Assembly (NCBI RefSeq): GCF_900102465.1
Contig: NZ_FNBW01000002.1
Span: forward strand, 186,001-250,000
Direction: 5' to 3'
Source: Thalassobaculum litoreum DSM 18839
GTDB lineage: Bacteria; Pseudomonadota; Alphaproteobacteria; Thalassobaculales; Thalassobaculaceae
DNA length: 64,000 nucleotides
Shown here: piece after piece, positions 45,556-54,949 of the stretch
Numbering within the stretch: the stretch's first letter is position 1
Layout of the letters: every line of letters starts with the position of its first letter
Translations under genes and position numbers: made by a program
Notes under the pieces: generated by a model
The model's database searches: none
The model's input: only the letters and a program-made list of their open reading frames with translations
Told to the model about the DNA's origin: nothing

Positions 45556-45680
45556 GGTCACGCACTCCCTTGTCGCATTCGTATCAGACAGGTAGCGCGC
45601 GGCGTCGCGCACGCCAAATCAACTCGGGGTGAGAGGCTTTCCCCAGTCGCAGGGCCTTTGCCTTTTCGCGGCCGCAGTCC

Positions 45681-47009
45681 ATGTTTGACCGAATGACGAC
45701 CGACACGCCCGCCCCCGCCCCCTCGAAACTGATCCATCTGCTCGCCGGAGACGCGGCCGACGCCCTGGCCGCGCAGCCGAAGGCGACACGCGCCTATCTG
45801 CTCAACGTGGCCAATGGCGCCTGTACGAAACTGGCGGAGAAACTGGCCGGGCCAGACCTGGTGCTGCCGTGGCTGCTGGGCGCGATCGGCGCGCCGTCCG
45901 GGATCGCCGCCATGCTGATGCCGGCCAAGCAGTCGGGCTCCCTGCTGCCGCAGCTCATGATCTCCGGCTGGATCCGCACCCGCCCGCGGCGCAAGTGGGT
46001 CTGGGTCGCCGCCGGTGCCTTCCAGGCGCTCTGCCTGACCGCGATGGTCGCGGCCGCCCTCTGGCTACCCGCCGCATCGGCCGGGTGGAGCATCGCCGGC
46101 CTCCTGCTCGCCTTCAGCATCGCCAGCGGCTGCGGTTCGGTCTCTTTCCAGGATGTGACGCCGAAGACCGTTCCGTCGGGCGCGCGCGGCCGGATGCTGG
46201 CGAACCGGTCGGCCATCGGCGGCGCCTTCGCGCTGGCGACCGGCATCTGGCTCTCCACCGGCGTCAAGGGCACCGACGCGCTGGCCCCGCTGCTGACCCT
46301 GATCGGAGCCGCGGCCGTGCTCTGGGCAGCCGCTGCCATCCTGTTCGCCGCGATCCCGGAGGAGAAGAGCGAGCCCGGCGAGGGACGCGACCCGCTGGAG
46401 GAGATGCGCCGCGGCCTCGCCCTGATGCGCCAGGTCACCGGCTTCCGCCGTTTCCTCGCCGCTCGCTCGGCGCTGCTGTCGATCGAGGTCGCGACGCCGA
46501 TCTTCGTCCTGTTCGCGCAGGAACACGCGGGCGCAACCCTCGACGATCTCGGGTTCTACATGGTGGCGACCGGTCTGGCGGCGGTGCTGTCGAGCCCGTT
46601 CTGGGGTGCCTTCTCCGACGACTCCGCCCGCAAAGTGATGACCACCAGCGCGGCGCTCGGCGTGGTCGCCGCGGCCGCCGCCCTGGCGCTACCGGCGCTG
46701 GTGCCCGAAGACATCCGGCATTGGGCATTCGCGGGCGTGTTCCTGGTGCTGGGCGTGGCGGTGGCCGGGGTTCGGCTCGGGCGCAAGACCTATCTGGCCG
46801 ACGGCGCCCCGGAGAACGAGCGGCCGCTCTATATCGCCTTCTCCAACACCGCCGCCGGGATCGTCGCCATCGGCTTCATGGGGCTCGGCATCGTCACCGA
46901 GGCGACAAGCGTCGCGACCACGGTCGTCGTGCTCGGCGGGCTCGCGGGACTGGGCTTCGTGCTGTCGCGCACCATGCCGAAGGCCAGCCGGATGGCGCCA
47001 TCCGGCTGA
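45681..47009 (+). CDS. MFS-type permease
   Basis: A 442-aa protein with 10-12 hydrophobic helices. No canonical GxxxDRxGRR loop is evident, but the two-half layout and SFQDVTPKTVPSGARGRMLANRSAIGGAFA segment are seen in an atypical MFS branch. Substrate unknown. It is divergent from msrP with a 125-nt gap. Confidence 0.82.
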   Translation: MFDRMTTDTPAPAPSKLIHLLAGDAADALAAQPKATRAYLLNVANGACTKLAEKLAGPDLVLPWLLGAIGAPSGIAAMLMPAKQSGSLLPQLMISGWIRTRPRRKWVWVAAGAFQALCLTAMVAAALWLPAASAGWSIAGLLLAFSIASGCGSVSFQDVTPKTVPSGARGRMLANRSAIGGAFALATGIWLSTGVKGTDALAPLLTLIGAAAVLWAAAAILFAAIPEEKSEPGEGRDPLEEMRRGLALMRQVTGFRRFLAARSALLSIEVATPIFVLFAQEHAGATLDDLGFYMVATGLAAVLSSPFWGAFSDDSARKVMTTSAALGVVAAAAALALPALVPEDIRHWAFAGVFLVLGVAVAGVRLGRKTYLADGAPENERPLYIAFSNTAAGIVAIGFMGLGIVTEATSVATTVVVLGGLAGLGFVLSRTMPKASRMAPSG

Positions 47010-47221
47010 CGGGCCGCGGGGCGAGCCGACGGGCGGGCGAATCGGCTTGCACCCTCGCCTTGGGAGTCCTTCAATACCCGGACATAGACGCCGGTCGTCC
47101 CGGCGCTTGCCATCGGGTCCTCGGGGCGGCCTCGGGCACATGACCCGGGACACCCCCGTTTAGCGCCTTTCCCAGGCCTCCCTCGGGGATCTCCACCCGG
47201 GCGAGCGAAGGGAGAGACAGC

Positions 47222-49294
47222 ATGGCCTCCAATCCCAACGGCACACCCGGAGCGACAGAACGCGGCAGAGAAGGTGGCGGCGCGACCCGCTGCGCCGCGA
47301 TCCTCGGCCCCTACCAGTCCGGCAAGACCAGCCTCCTCGAGGCCCTGCTCCACGCCACCGGCACCGTGGAGCGCAAAGGCACGGTCAAGGACGGCAACAC
47401 GGTCGGCGACACGGCCCCCGAGGCGCGGGAGCGCGGGGCGAGCACGGAGCTGTCGATCGGCCACGGCACCTATCTGGGCGACAGCTGGACCTTCATCGAC
47501 ACGCCCGGCGGCATCGAATTCACCCTGGATTCCCGCCACGCCTGCATGATCGCCGACGTCGCCGTCGTCGTTGTCGAGCCCGAGGCGGCCAAGGCCGCGG
47601 CCGCCGGCCCGATCCTGAAGTTCCTCGACGACCACGACATCCCGCACGTGGTGCTGATCAATAAGATGGATCAGGCGTCCGAGAGCGTGCGCGACATCCT
47701 CGCCGCCCTGCAGGGCTCCTCATCCCGCCCGCTGGCGCTGCGCCAGGTGCCGATCCGCGACGGCGAGAAGGTGACCGGCTATGTCGATCTGGTGAGCGAG
47801 CGGGCCTACCGGTACCGCGAGGGCGAACCTTCCGCCCTGATCGAGCTGCCCGGCTCCGTTGCCGGCCGCGAGGCCGAGGCCCGCAATGAGCTGCTGGAGA
47901 CCCTGGCGGATTTCGACGATCACCTGCTGGAGCAGCTGCTGGAGGAGATGGATCTCGACAAGCAGGAGGTCTACGCCCATCTGGCCGAGACCCTGAGCGC
48001 CGACAAGCTCGTACCGGTCCTGCTGGGCGCCGGCGAGCATGACCATGGCGTGCAGCGCCTGCTGAAACTGCTGCGCCACGAGACCCCGGACCACACCGCC
48101 ACGGTCGAGCGACGCGGCCTCGGCGACGGCGAGGTGCCGATGGCGCAGGTGTTCAAGACCATCCACGCGCCGCATATGGGCAAGCTGTCCCATGTCCGAA
48201 TCTGGCGCGGCACGGTGAAGGACGGCGACACCCTGAACGGCGCGAAAGTCTCCGGCATCTATGCCGCCAGCGGCGGCAAGCTGGACAAGCGCCCCTCGGC
48301 CGCCCCCGGCGACGTGGTGGCGCTGGGCCGCATGGACCCGATCCAGACCGGCGACGTGCTGACGCCGAGCGGCGGCATGCCGGATAGCGGCCTCGGCTGG
48401 CCGGAGGTGCCGCAGCCGGTCTTCGCCCGGGCGTTGAGCGTGTCGGAGCGTAACGACGAGGTGAAACTGTCCGGCGCGCTGGCCAAACTGGCCGAGGAGG
48501 ACCCGTCGCTGCTGGTGCGCCAGGACCAGGAGCTGGGCGAGCTGACGATCTGGGGGCAGGGCGACACCCATCTGCGGGTGACGGTGGAACGGCTGAAATC
48601 GCGCTTCAAGCTGGATGTGAGCCTGAGCGAGCCGGCGGTCGCCTACCGCGAGAGCATCCGCAATCCGGTGGACGAGCACGCCCGCCACAAGAAGCAGTCG
48701 GGCGGCCACGGCCAATTCGCCGATATCCGCATCAGCGTGGAGCCCACTTCCCGCGGATCGGGCTTCGCCTTCGCCGAGAAGGTGGTCGGCGGCTCGGTGC
48801 CGAAGAACTATATCCCGGCGGTGGAGGAAGGCTGCCGCGAGGGCTGCAAACGCGGCCCGCTCGGCTTCCCGGTGGTGGACGTGAAGGTGACCCTGACCGA
48901 CGGCCAGCATCACTCCGTCGACAGTTCCGACATGGCGTTCAAGATCGCCGCCCGCTCAGGTCTTCAGGATGCGCTGGCCAAGGCCGGCCCGGTGCTGCTG
49001 GAGCCGATCCATCAGGTGACCATCGCCGTGCCGTCGGAAGCGACCAGCAAGGTGCACGGCATCCTGTCGTCCCGGCGCGGGCAGATCCTGGGCTTCGACG
49101 CCAAGGACGGCTGGCCCGGCTGGGACGCGGTGACCGCCTATCTGCCCGAGGCGGAGATGCACGACCTGATCCTGGACCTGCGGGCCCAGAGCCAGGGGCT
49201 GGCGTCCTTCACCTGGACCTTCGACCACCTGCAGGAGCTGACCGGCCGGCTGGCCGACAAGGTGGTGGAGCATCACATGGCGGCGGCGGGGTAG
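47222..49294 (+). CDS. Elongation factor G paralogue (EF-G-like GTPase)
   Basis: A 690-aa protein with all five EF-G domains. The G-domain motifs differ from bona fide EF-G: the P-loop is GPYQSGKT (29-36) instead of GHVDSGKT-like, and switch II is DTPGGIEF (93-100), so Gly replaces the catalytic His of DTPGHVDF. NKMD (147-150) is intact. Domain IV carries GGHGQFAD and FAFAEKVVGGSVPKNY. It is therefore a non-canonical translational GTPase; a ribosome-release or stress role is possible but not shown. Confidence 0.9.
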   Translation: MASNPNGTPGATERGREGGGATRCAAILGPYQSGKTSLLEALLHATGTVERKGTVKDGNTVGDTAPEARERGASTELSIGHGTYLGDSWTFIDTPGGIEFTLDSRHACMIADVAVVVVEPEAAKAAAAGPILKFLDDHDIPHVVLINKMDQASESVRDILAALQGSSSRPLALRQVPIRDGEKVTGYVDLVSERAYRYREGEPSALIELPGSVAGREAEARNELLETLADFDDHLLEQLLEEMDLDKQEVYAHLAETLSADKLVPVLLGAGEHDHGVQRLLKLLRHETPDHTATVERRGLGDGEVPMAQVFKTIHAPHMGKLSHVRIWRGTVKDGDTLNGAKVSGIYAASGGKLDKRPSAAPGDVVALGRMDPIQTGDVLTPSGGMPDSGLGWPEVPQPVFARALSVSERNDEVKLSGALAKLAEEDPSLLVRQDQELGELTIWGQGDTHLRVTVERLKSRFKLDVSLSEPAVAYRESIRNPVDEHARHKKQSGGHGQFADIRISVEPTSRGSGFAFAEKVVGGSVPKNYIPAVEEGCREGCKRGPLGFPVVDVKVTLTDGQHHSVDSSDMAFKIAARSGLQDALAKAGPVLLEPIHQVTIAVPSEATSKVHGILSSRRGQILGFDAKDGWPGWDAVTAYLPEAEMHDLILDLRAQSQGLASFTWTFDHLQELTGRLADKVVEHHMAAAG

Positions 49295-49305
49295 CGCCCC
49301 GGCCG

Positions 49306-49611
49306 CTACTTCGCCCCGGTCTGCGAGGCCGCCACGTCCATGTACTCGGCCAGTTCGATATCCAGCGTCGTGACCCCGCCCACGTCATGGCTGCTGAGCT
49401 CGACCACGACCTTGTTGTAGGCGTTCGACCAGTCCGGGTGGTGGTCCATGCTCTGCGCCCTGATCGCCACCCGGGTCATGAAGCCCCAGGCGGCCTCGAA
49501 GCCGTCGAACTTGAAGGTCTTGGTGATCGCCTTGCCGTCCTGCGCCTCGGCCCATCCATCCATGGCGGCGAGTTGGGCGGTGCGGTCGTCGGCGGTGAGT
49601 TTCTCGGCCAT
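49306..49611 (-). CDS. phhB: 4a-hydroxytetrahydrobiopterin dehydratase
   Basis: A 101-aa pterin-4a-carbinolamine dehydratase. The motif DHHPDWSNAYNKVVVEL contains the two catalytic His residues, and GGVTTLDIELA follows. It recycles tetrahydropterin after aromatic amino-acid hydroxylation; no hydroxylase lies nearby. It converges on the EF-G-like gene (11-nt gap). Confidence 0.94.
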   Translation of the reverse strand: MAEKLTADDRTAQLAAMDGWAEAQDGKAITKTFKFDGFEAAWGFMTRVAIRAQSMDHHPDWSNAYNKVVVELSSHDVGGVTTLDIELAEYMDVAASQTGAK

Positions 49612-49728
49612 TGCGGTGTCGTCTCCCGTCCGGTTGGGTGTTGGATTGGCGCGGGACCGGAAGCGGCCCCGTCCCCGTCAAGGTTGGGGCAGGTCACCGC
49701 GATGCAAGGTGCCGGCCGGAGGGCGCGC

Positions 49729-50883
49729 CTACAGAAACGTGCCCCGCACGTCGATCGAGGACTGGGTGCCGACACAGCCGAAGCTCTCCTCCAGCCAGGT
49801 GGTCGCGACGGTGCGGCCGATGTCGCGCAGATGGTGGAGGAACGCCCGCTCCGCGTTGAGCTTGGAGGACGCATGCATGTCCTGCATCTCCTCCGACGCC
49901 TCGATCATGTGGATGCGGGTCACCCGGTACGCCTCCGGGTCGAGCTTGCCGGCGGCGATCAGCCGGTTCACGAAATGGATCGCCCGCATCTCCCGCATCA
50001 GGGTGGAGTTGAATGAGATCTCGTTCACCCGGTCCATGATCTCCCGCGCGTCCGTGGGGACGGTGTCACGGTACATCGGGTTGATCTGCACGATGACGAT
50101 GTCGCGGCACTCGGAATTGTAGATCAGCGGATACAGGGCCGGATTCCCCATATACCCGCCGTCGTAATAGTGCTCGCCCTCCACCTCCACCGCCTGGAAC
50201 ATGGTCGGCAGGCAGGCCGAGGCCATGACCGCGTCGATCGACAGCTCGTGATTCTCGAACACCCGGATCTTGCCCGAGCGCACGTTGGTGGCGCTGATGA
50301 ACAGCTTGATGTCGGCCTCGTGCCTGGCCTTGTCGATATCGACCAGATCCACCAGCACATCGCGCAGCGGATTTATCTTCAGCGGATTGGTCTGGTACGG
50401 CGACAGGAACCGGCTGAGGAAATCCAGCGTCAGGTAGCCGGGCGAGCTGTCCACCCGCCAGTTGCCCAGCAGCCGGTCCGTCCAGGTACGCTGGATCGGG
50501 CTGAACCGGCCGGCGTCGGCGACCGCCTCCCAGAAGGCGTCAAGCTTGTCGCGGGCCCCCTGCCGCCCGTTCTCCGCCCAGCCGGCCGCAAGGACGACGG
50601 CGTTCATCGCACCGGCACTGGTGCCCGAGATGGCGTCGAAGGTAACCCGCGGGTCTTCCAGCAGCGCATCGAGCACGCCCCAGGTGAAGGCCCCGTGCGA
50701 GCCGCCGCCCTGGAGCGCCAGGTTGATCCGCTTGACCTGCGGGCCGGCCTTCGAGCGGGGCCGCTTCGGCTCGACGGCCGCCTCCGCCTCCGCGCGGAGC
50801 CGGGCCGGAACCTTGGCCTCGTGGCGGGCGGGATCGTCCTTTCCGTCCGACCTGCGCCCCGGGGATTTGGGGCGGGGAGCCAT
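49729..50883 (-). CDS. Patatin-like phospholipase
   Basis: A 384-aa serine acyl hydrolase: an oxyanion GGGSHG (59-64), nucleophile GTSAGA (about 86-91) and the Asp of the dyad in YDGGYMGNP. A 45-residue basic N-terminal extension, rich in Lys/Arg and Pro, precedes the domain. Patatin-family proteins include PHB depolymerase-like enzymes; its tight coupling to bdhA (TGATG overlap) makes a lipid or hydroxybutyrate role plausible but unproven. Confidence 0.92.
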   Translation of the reverse strand: MAPRPKSPGRRSDGKDDPARHEAKVPARLRAEAEAAVEPKRPRSKAGPQVKRINLALQGGGSHGAFTWGVLDALLEDPRVTFDAISGTSAGAMNAVVLAAGWAENGRQGARDKLDAFWEAVADAGRFSPIQRTWTDRLLGNWRVDSSPGYLTLDFLSRFLSPYQTNPLKINPLRDVLVDLVDIDKARHEADIKLFISATNVRSGKIRVFENHELSIDAVMASACLPTMFQAVEVEGEHYYDGGYMGNPALYPLIYNSECRDIVIVQINPMYRDTVPTDAREIMDRVNEISFNSTLMREMRAIHFVNRLIAAGKLDPEAYRVTRIHMIEASEEMQDMHASSKLNAERAFLHHLRDIGRTVATTWLEESFGCVGTQSSIDVRGTFL

Positions 50884-51668
50884 CAGCGGGCGACCCAGCC
50901 GCCATCGACCTGCAGAGCGGCCCCGGTGATCGAGCCCGCATGATCGCCGGCCAAAAACACCGACAGCGCGCCCAGATCGTCGACCTCGACGAATTTCTTG
51001 GTCGGCTGGCTGGCCAGGATGACCTCACGTACGACCTGTTCCTCGGTCATGTTGTTGGCCTTGGCCTGCTCGCCGATCTGGCCTTCCACCAGCGGAGTCT
51101 TCACAAAGCCCGGGCAGATCGCGTTGCAGGTGATGCCCTGCTCGGCGGTCTCCAGCGCCACCACCTTGGTGAAGCCGACGACCCCGTGCTTGGCGGCGAC
51201 ATAGGCGGCCTTGTACGGAGAGGCGACCAGACCGTGGGCCGAGGCGATGTTGATGATCCGGCCCCAGCCGCGCTGCTTCATCCCCGGCAGGGCGGCCTTG
51301 GTGGTGTAGAAGTTGGACGACAGGTTGAGGGCGACGATCAGCTCCCAGCGGTCCTCGGGGAACTCGTCGACCGGCGCCACCGTCTGGATACCGGCGTTGT
51401 TCACCAGGATGTCGACCTTGCCGAATGCGGCCTCCGCGTCGGTGACCAGCTTCTTCGCCTGGTCGCCCTTGGTCAGGTCCACGCCGCTGAAGGCGGCTTT
51501 CACGACGAACTCGGTCTCCAGGCCGGCGCGGATCTGCTCGATCTCCCCCGCATCGCCGAAACCGTTGAGCATGATGTCGGCGCCGGCGCCGGCGAGCGCC
51601 CTGGCGATTCCGAGACCGATGCCGCTGGTCGATCCGGTGACGACGGCGGATTTACCCTTGAGGCTCAT
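50883..51668 (-). CDS. bdhA: D-3-hydroxybutyrate dehydrogenase
   Basis: A 261-aa SDR with the family pattern of 3-hydroxybutyrate dehydrogenase: TGSTSGIG at 11-18, NNAGIQ, SAHGLVASPYKAAYVAAKHG with Ser/Tyr/Lys, and ICPGFVKTPLVEGQI. It oxidises D-3-hydroxybutyrate from PHB breakdown to acetoacetate. ATG 51668 is chosen. The stop codon overlaps the patatin start. Confidence 0.93.
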   Translation of the reverse strand: MSLKGKSAVVTGSTSGIGLGIARALAGAGADIMLNGFGDAGEIEQIRAGLETEFVVKAAFSGVDLTKGDQAKKLVTDAEAAFGKVDILVNNAGIQTVAPVDEFPEDRWELIVALNLSSNFYTTKAALPGMKQRGWGRIINIASAHGLVASPYKAAYVAAKHGVVGFTKVVALETAEQGITCNAICPGFVKTPLVEGQIGEQAKANNMTEEQVVREVILASQPTKKFVEVDDLGALSVFLAGDHAGSITGAALQVDGGWVAR

Positions 51669-51827
51669 GTCGATTTTCCTCTGGTTCGTGGGACGGCGGA
51701 TTGGGCCGGCCGAGAATACGTTGCACCGCACAAATTGAGACGCTTCGGCACGGGTACAACCCTATCAGCCCGTCCCCGCGGTGCGGCAAACTTTCCCTGT
51801 GCCGCGGAAGCGGTTATAGCTGCGCTC

Positions 51828-52274
51828 ATGTGCGCACAGAAAGCCCGTCCCGGAATCCTCGCCCCCACCATCGACCAGATGGCGGCGCTGGCGGAAGACG
51901 CCCTGTCGAACGTTCCCCAGGAGCTGCTGAAGCCGCTCTCCGGGCTCGCGATCCTTGTCGAGGACTTCCCCGACGAGGAGATCTGCGAGGCCATGGACCT
52001 GGAGACGCCGTTCGACCTGCTCGGCCTGTACCAGGGGGTGCCGCTGGGTCACCGCTCGACGGGGGAGACGCCGGCCGATCTCGACCGGGTGTTCCTGTTC
52101 CGCCGCTCGATCCTCGACTACTGGATCGAGAGCGGCGACGACCTCTACTCGGTGGTGCGCCACGTCCTGATCCACGAGATCGGCCACCACTACGGCTACA
52201 GCGACAGCGAGATGGAAGAGCTGGAGCGCCTTGCCGAAGAGGAAGAGACCAACGCGCCGGCCGGGCGGGCATAA
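51828..52274 (+). CDS. Metallopeptidase family protein (zincin-like)
   Basis: A 148-aa small protein: a helical N-terminus, VFLFRRSILDYW, and the zinc motif HEIGHHYGYSDSEM with acidic residues after it. This is the DUF1025/zincin_1 family, common in alphaproteobacteria and of unknown substrate. ATG 51828 is chosen, since the upstream frame overlaps bdhA on the other strand. Confidence 0.88.
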   Translation: MCAQKARPGILAPTIDQMAALAEDALSNVPQELLKPLSGLAILVEDFPDEEICEAMDLETPFDLLGLYQGVPLGHRSTGETPADLDRVFLFRRSILDYWIESGDDLYSVVRHVLIHEIGHHYGYSDSEMEELERLAEEEETNAPAGRA

Positions 52275-52284
52275 ACACCCGTCG

Positions 52285-52303
52285 TCCTGAACTCGATTCA
52301 GGA
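52285..52303. repeat. Palindrome TCCTGAA-N5-TTCAGGA
   Basis: Perfect 7-bp arms, 10 nt past the zincin stop codon. A second palindrome, ATCCTGAC-N4-GTCAGGAT, lies at 52336-52355 and matches the core of the one at 27380-27407. Together they form a REP-like pair between two convergent genes. Confidence 0.55.
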
Positions 52304-52382
52304 CCAAGCCGCCCACGCCGACGGGCCGAGCCCAGATCCTGACATGCGTCAGGATGACGGGATGGGTGGAGGCGCGGCGCCC

Positions 52383-53144
52383 CTACTTCGCCCCCATGCG
52401 GATCGCCCCATCCAGCCGAATCGTCTCGCCGTTGAGCATCGGGTTGTCGACGATGCTCTCCACCAGCCGGGCGAACTCCTCCGGCTTGCCGAGGCGCGAG
52501 GGGAACGGGATCTGGGCGGCGAGGCTGTCCTGCACCTCCTGCGGCATGCCGAGCACCATCGGCGTGCCGAAGATCCCCGGCGCGATGGCGCAGACCCGGA
52601 TGCCGGTGCGGGCGAACTCGCGGGCCGCCACCAGGGTCAGCGAATGCACGCCCCCCTTGGACGCGGCATAGGCCGACTGGCCGATCTGCCCCTCGAAGGC
52701 GGCCACGCTGGCGGTCGACACGATGACCCCGCGCTGGCCGTCGCCGTCCGGCTCGTTGCCGGCCATGGCCGCGCCGGCGAGGCGGATCAGGTTGAAGCTG
52801 CCGACCAGGTTGACGTCGATCACCTTCTTGAAATCGGCCAGATCCATCGGCCCGTCGCGGCCGACGATACGCTTGGCGGGCGCGATGCCGGCGCAGTTCA
52901 CCAGCACGAGGGGCGCGCCATGGGCCTCGCCCGCCTGCGCCACCGCCGCTTCGGCCGAGGCCGCGTCGGCGACGTCGCAGGACAGCGCCAGCCCGCCGAT
53001 CTCGTCGGCCAGAGCCTTGGCGGCATCCAGGTTCACGTCGAGCAGCGCCACCTTGGCCCCGCGCACCGCCAGCGCCCGCGCCGTCGCCGCCCCGAGGCCG
53101 CTGCCGCCGCCCGTCACCAATGCGCCCTTGCCCTTGAGATCCAT
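52383..53144 (-). CDS. SDR family 3-hydroxyacyl-CoA dehydrogenase (HSD10 type)
   Basis: A 253-aa SDR resembling type II 3-hydroxyacyl-CoA dehydrogenase: VTGGGSGLG cofactor loop, VNCAGIAPAKRI, STASVAAFEGQIGQSAYAASKGG and IAPGIFGTPM. The Asp at the end of beta-2 (LLDVN) indicates NAD+. Its place in fatty-acid or branched-chain oxidation is likely. Confidence 0.92.
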   Translation of the reverse strand: MDLKGKGALVTGGGSGLGAATARALAVRGAKVALLDVNLDAAKALADEIGGLALSCDVADAASAEAAVAQAGEAHGAPLVLVNCAGIAPAKRIVGRDGPMDLADFKKVIDVNLVGSFNLIRLAGAAMAGNEPDGDGQRGVIVSTASVAAFEGQIGQSAYAASKGGVHSLTLVAAREFARTGIRVCAIAPGIFGTPMVLGMPQEVQDSLAAQIPFPSRLGKPEEFARLVESIVDNPMLNGETIRLDGAIRMGAK

Positions 53145-53246
53145 CGTCTTCCTCCGGTCGCGGTCTATCTGTTCACGCGGCACCGGTGATATCAGATCGC
53201 GCCGGACCGCACGAGCCACGCCGCATGAGATGGAGACCCAGACCCC

Positions 53247-53711
53247 ATGGCGACCCTGAGCGATATCCCGACCCCCGCCCGAACGCTCGGATTCGCGGGC
53301 GCCCTGCCCTTTATCGCCGGGGCGGCCGGCGTCTGGGTGCTGGAGACGCCCTGGGACTGGGTCGTGCTGAACGCGCAGGTCTATTACGGCTGCGTGATCC
53401 TCTCCTTCCTCGGCGCGGTGCATTGGGGCCGCGCGCTGGGCGGCGGGATAGAGGGCGGCATGGAGGGCGAGGCGCTGTGGCGGCCGCTGGCCTGGAGCGT
53501 GACGCCCTGCCTGCTGGCCTGGGTCGCCGCCTTCGCCAAGCCGGACCTGGCGCTCGTGATCCTGATCGGCGGGCTGGTCGCGGCGTTCATGGTCGACCGC
53601 TCGGCCACGGCGCTGGGGTGGTTCCCGGCCTGGTACGGGGTACTGCGGAAGGTCCTCTCGGCCATCGCGGTGGCCAGCCTGGGGGCGAGTCTGATCAAGG
53701 TGCTCGCGTAA
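53247..53711 (+). CDS. DUF3429 family membrane protein
   Basis: A 154-aa protein with four to five hydrophobic helices and the DUF3429 motif FLGAVHWGRAL. Function unknown. The ATG has GAGATGGAG upstream. It converges on the duplicated tail of the D-2-hydroxyacid dehydrogenase gene. Confidence 0.88.
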   Translation: MATLSDIPTPARTLGFAGALPFIAGAAGVWVLETPWDWVVLNAQVYYGCVILSFLGAVHWGRALGGGIEGGMEGEALWRPLAWSVTPCLLAWVAAFAKPDLALVILIGGLVAAFMVDRSATALGWFPAWYGVLRKVLSAIAVASLGASLIKVLA

Positions 53712-53739
53712 ATACCGAAACCGCTCCCTCCTCTCGTCT

Positions 53740-53758
53740 CCCCGGCCATGCGCCGGGG
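53740..53758. repeat. REP-like palindrome, CCCCGGC-N5-GCCGGGG
   Basis: A perfect 7-bp inverted repeat just after the DUF3429 gene and before the 119-bp tandem duplication. It has no T-run. It fits the GC-rich palindrome set scattered through the window. Confidence 0.5.
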
Positions 53759-53776
53759 TCCCGGAAAGGGATGTGA

Positions 53777-54017
53777 TGGAGCGTTGGGGATCATCCTGAA
53801 ACGCTCCAGCACGCTCTGGGCTCGGTCCCGGCTCAGGGCCGGGAAGACGACATGGAGAGGATCGAGCGCCTCAGTACCCCCGCTCGCGGTCGACCTGGAG
53901 CGTTGGGAATCATCCTGAAACGCTCCAGCACGCTTTGGGCTCGGTCCCGGCTCAGGGCCGGGAAGGCGACATGGAGAGGATCGAGCGCCTCAGTACCCCC
54001 GCTCGCGGTCGACCTGG
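53777..54017. repeat. 119-bp tandem duplication over the 3' end of a dehydrogenase gene
   Basis: Two copies with a 119-nt period, 53777-53895 and 53896-54014 (the match runs to 54017), differ at about 3 positions. Each holds the hairpin GGAGCGTT/AACGCTCC, a TCCCGGC/GCCGGGA stem and the last eight codons plus stop (53990) of the dehydrogenase gene. So copy 1 is a spare of its C-terminal coding and 3' flank. No insertion sequence is seen. Confidence 0.9.
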
Positions 54018-54949
54018 TGCAGCAGCGCGCGGCCGTCGAGATATCTGGCCGTGTTCTCCACCACCAGCCCGGCGACGATGGCGTCGCGGTCCGGATGCAG
54101 GCCGCCCACATGCGGCCATACGCTGATCCCCGGCGTGGTCCAGAACGGGTCGTCGCTCGGCAGCGGCTCCTGCCGGAACACGTCGAGCACCGCCCCGGCT
54201 ATGGCACCGCCGGTCACGGCGGCGATCAGGTCGGCATCGACCACCGTCGCGCCGCGCCCGAAATTGAGGAACCACGCCCCCGGCTTCATCGCCGCGAAGC
54301 GCTCGGCGTTCAAGAAGTCCACGGTCTCCGGCGTCACCGGCAGCAGGTTCAGCACGAAATCGGACTCCGCCAGCATCCGGTCGGTGTCCTGCGGCGCGTA
54401 GACGGTGTCGACATGCTCGACCTCGCCTGGCGAGCGGCGCACGCCGACCACCCGCAGCTCCAGCGCGGCCGCCTTGCGGGCCAGCTCCGCGCCGATGGTG
54501 CCGAGGCCGAGGATGCCCAGGGTCTGGCCGGCCAGCGGCACGGCGACCCGGCGAGTCCAGGTCGACGAAAGCTGGTCGATGGCGGCGGCGGCGATCGGCT
54601 TGGTCGCATGGAACAGGGCGGCCAGGATGTTCTCTGGCATCTGCACCCGGTGCACGCCCTTGGCCGCGGTCAGCAGCAGGCCATCGGACAGGTCCGGGCG
54701 GGACAGCCAGGCCTCCACACCGGCGGTGGTGGTCTGCACCCAGCGCAGTTTCGGCATCTCGGCCAGCAGCCCGGCCGGCGCGCCCCAGGCCAGCATCATC
54801 TCGGCCTCCGCCTTCTGCGCGTCGCTCGGTGCCTCGGACCGGTCGATCCCTTCCAGCCGGAGCCGGTCGCCCAACCCCGCGACGGCGAGCGCCTCCACAT
54901 AGATCGGCGCGCCGTCGGTCCACAGCAGCATCAGCGGCTTATCCGCCAT
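53990..54949 (-). CDS. D-2-hydroxyacid dehydrogenase
   Basis: A 319-aa protein of the D-isomer 2-hydroxyacid dehydrogenase family: the cofactor motif LGILGLGTIGAELARKA, NLLPVTPET, and FGRGATVVDADLI with the catalytic Arg; the catalytic His is likely in WPHVGGLHPDRD, where the usual spacing is kept. It may act on glyoxylate/hydroxypyruvate; substrate unproven. Its start overlaps the cyclase gene's end by 11 nt, with GAGGAG upstream. Its 3' end is tandemly duplicated. Confidence 0.9.
   Translation of the reverse strand: MADKPLMLLWTDGAPIYVEALAVAGLGDRLRLEGIDRSEAPSDAQKAEAEMMLAWGAPAGLLAEMPKLRWVQTTTAGVEAWLSRPDLSDGLLLTAAKGVHRVQMPENILAALFHATKPIAAAAIDQLSSTWTRRVAVPLAGQTLGILGLGTIGAELARKAAALELRVVGVRRSPGEVEHVDTVYAPQDTDRMLAESDFVLNLLPVTPETVDFLNAERFAAMKPGAWFLNFGRGATVVDADLIAAVTGGAIAGAVLDVFRQEPLPSDDPFWTTPGISVWPHVGGLHPDRDAIVAGLVVENTARYLDGRALLHQVDRERGY

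Noticed and set aside
53833-54111. A 92-codon frame across the tandem duplication
   Set aside because: It is a shifted reading of the dehydrogenase 3' end and its duplicated copy, not a separate gene.
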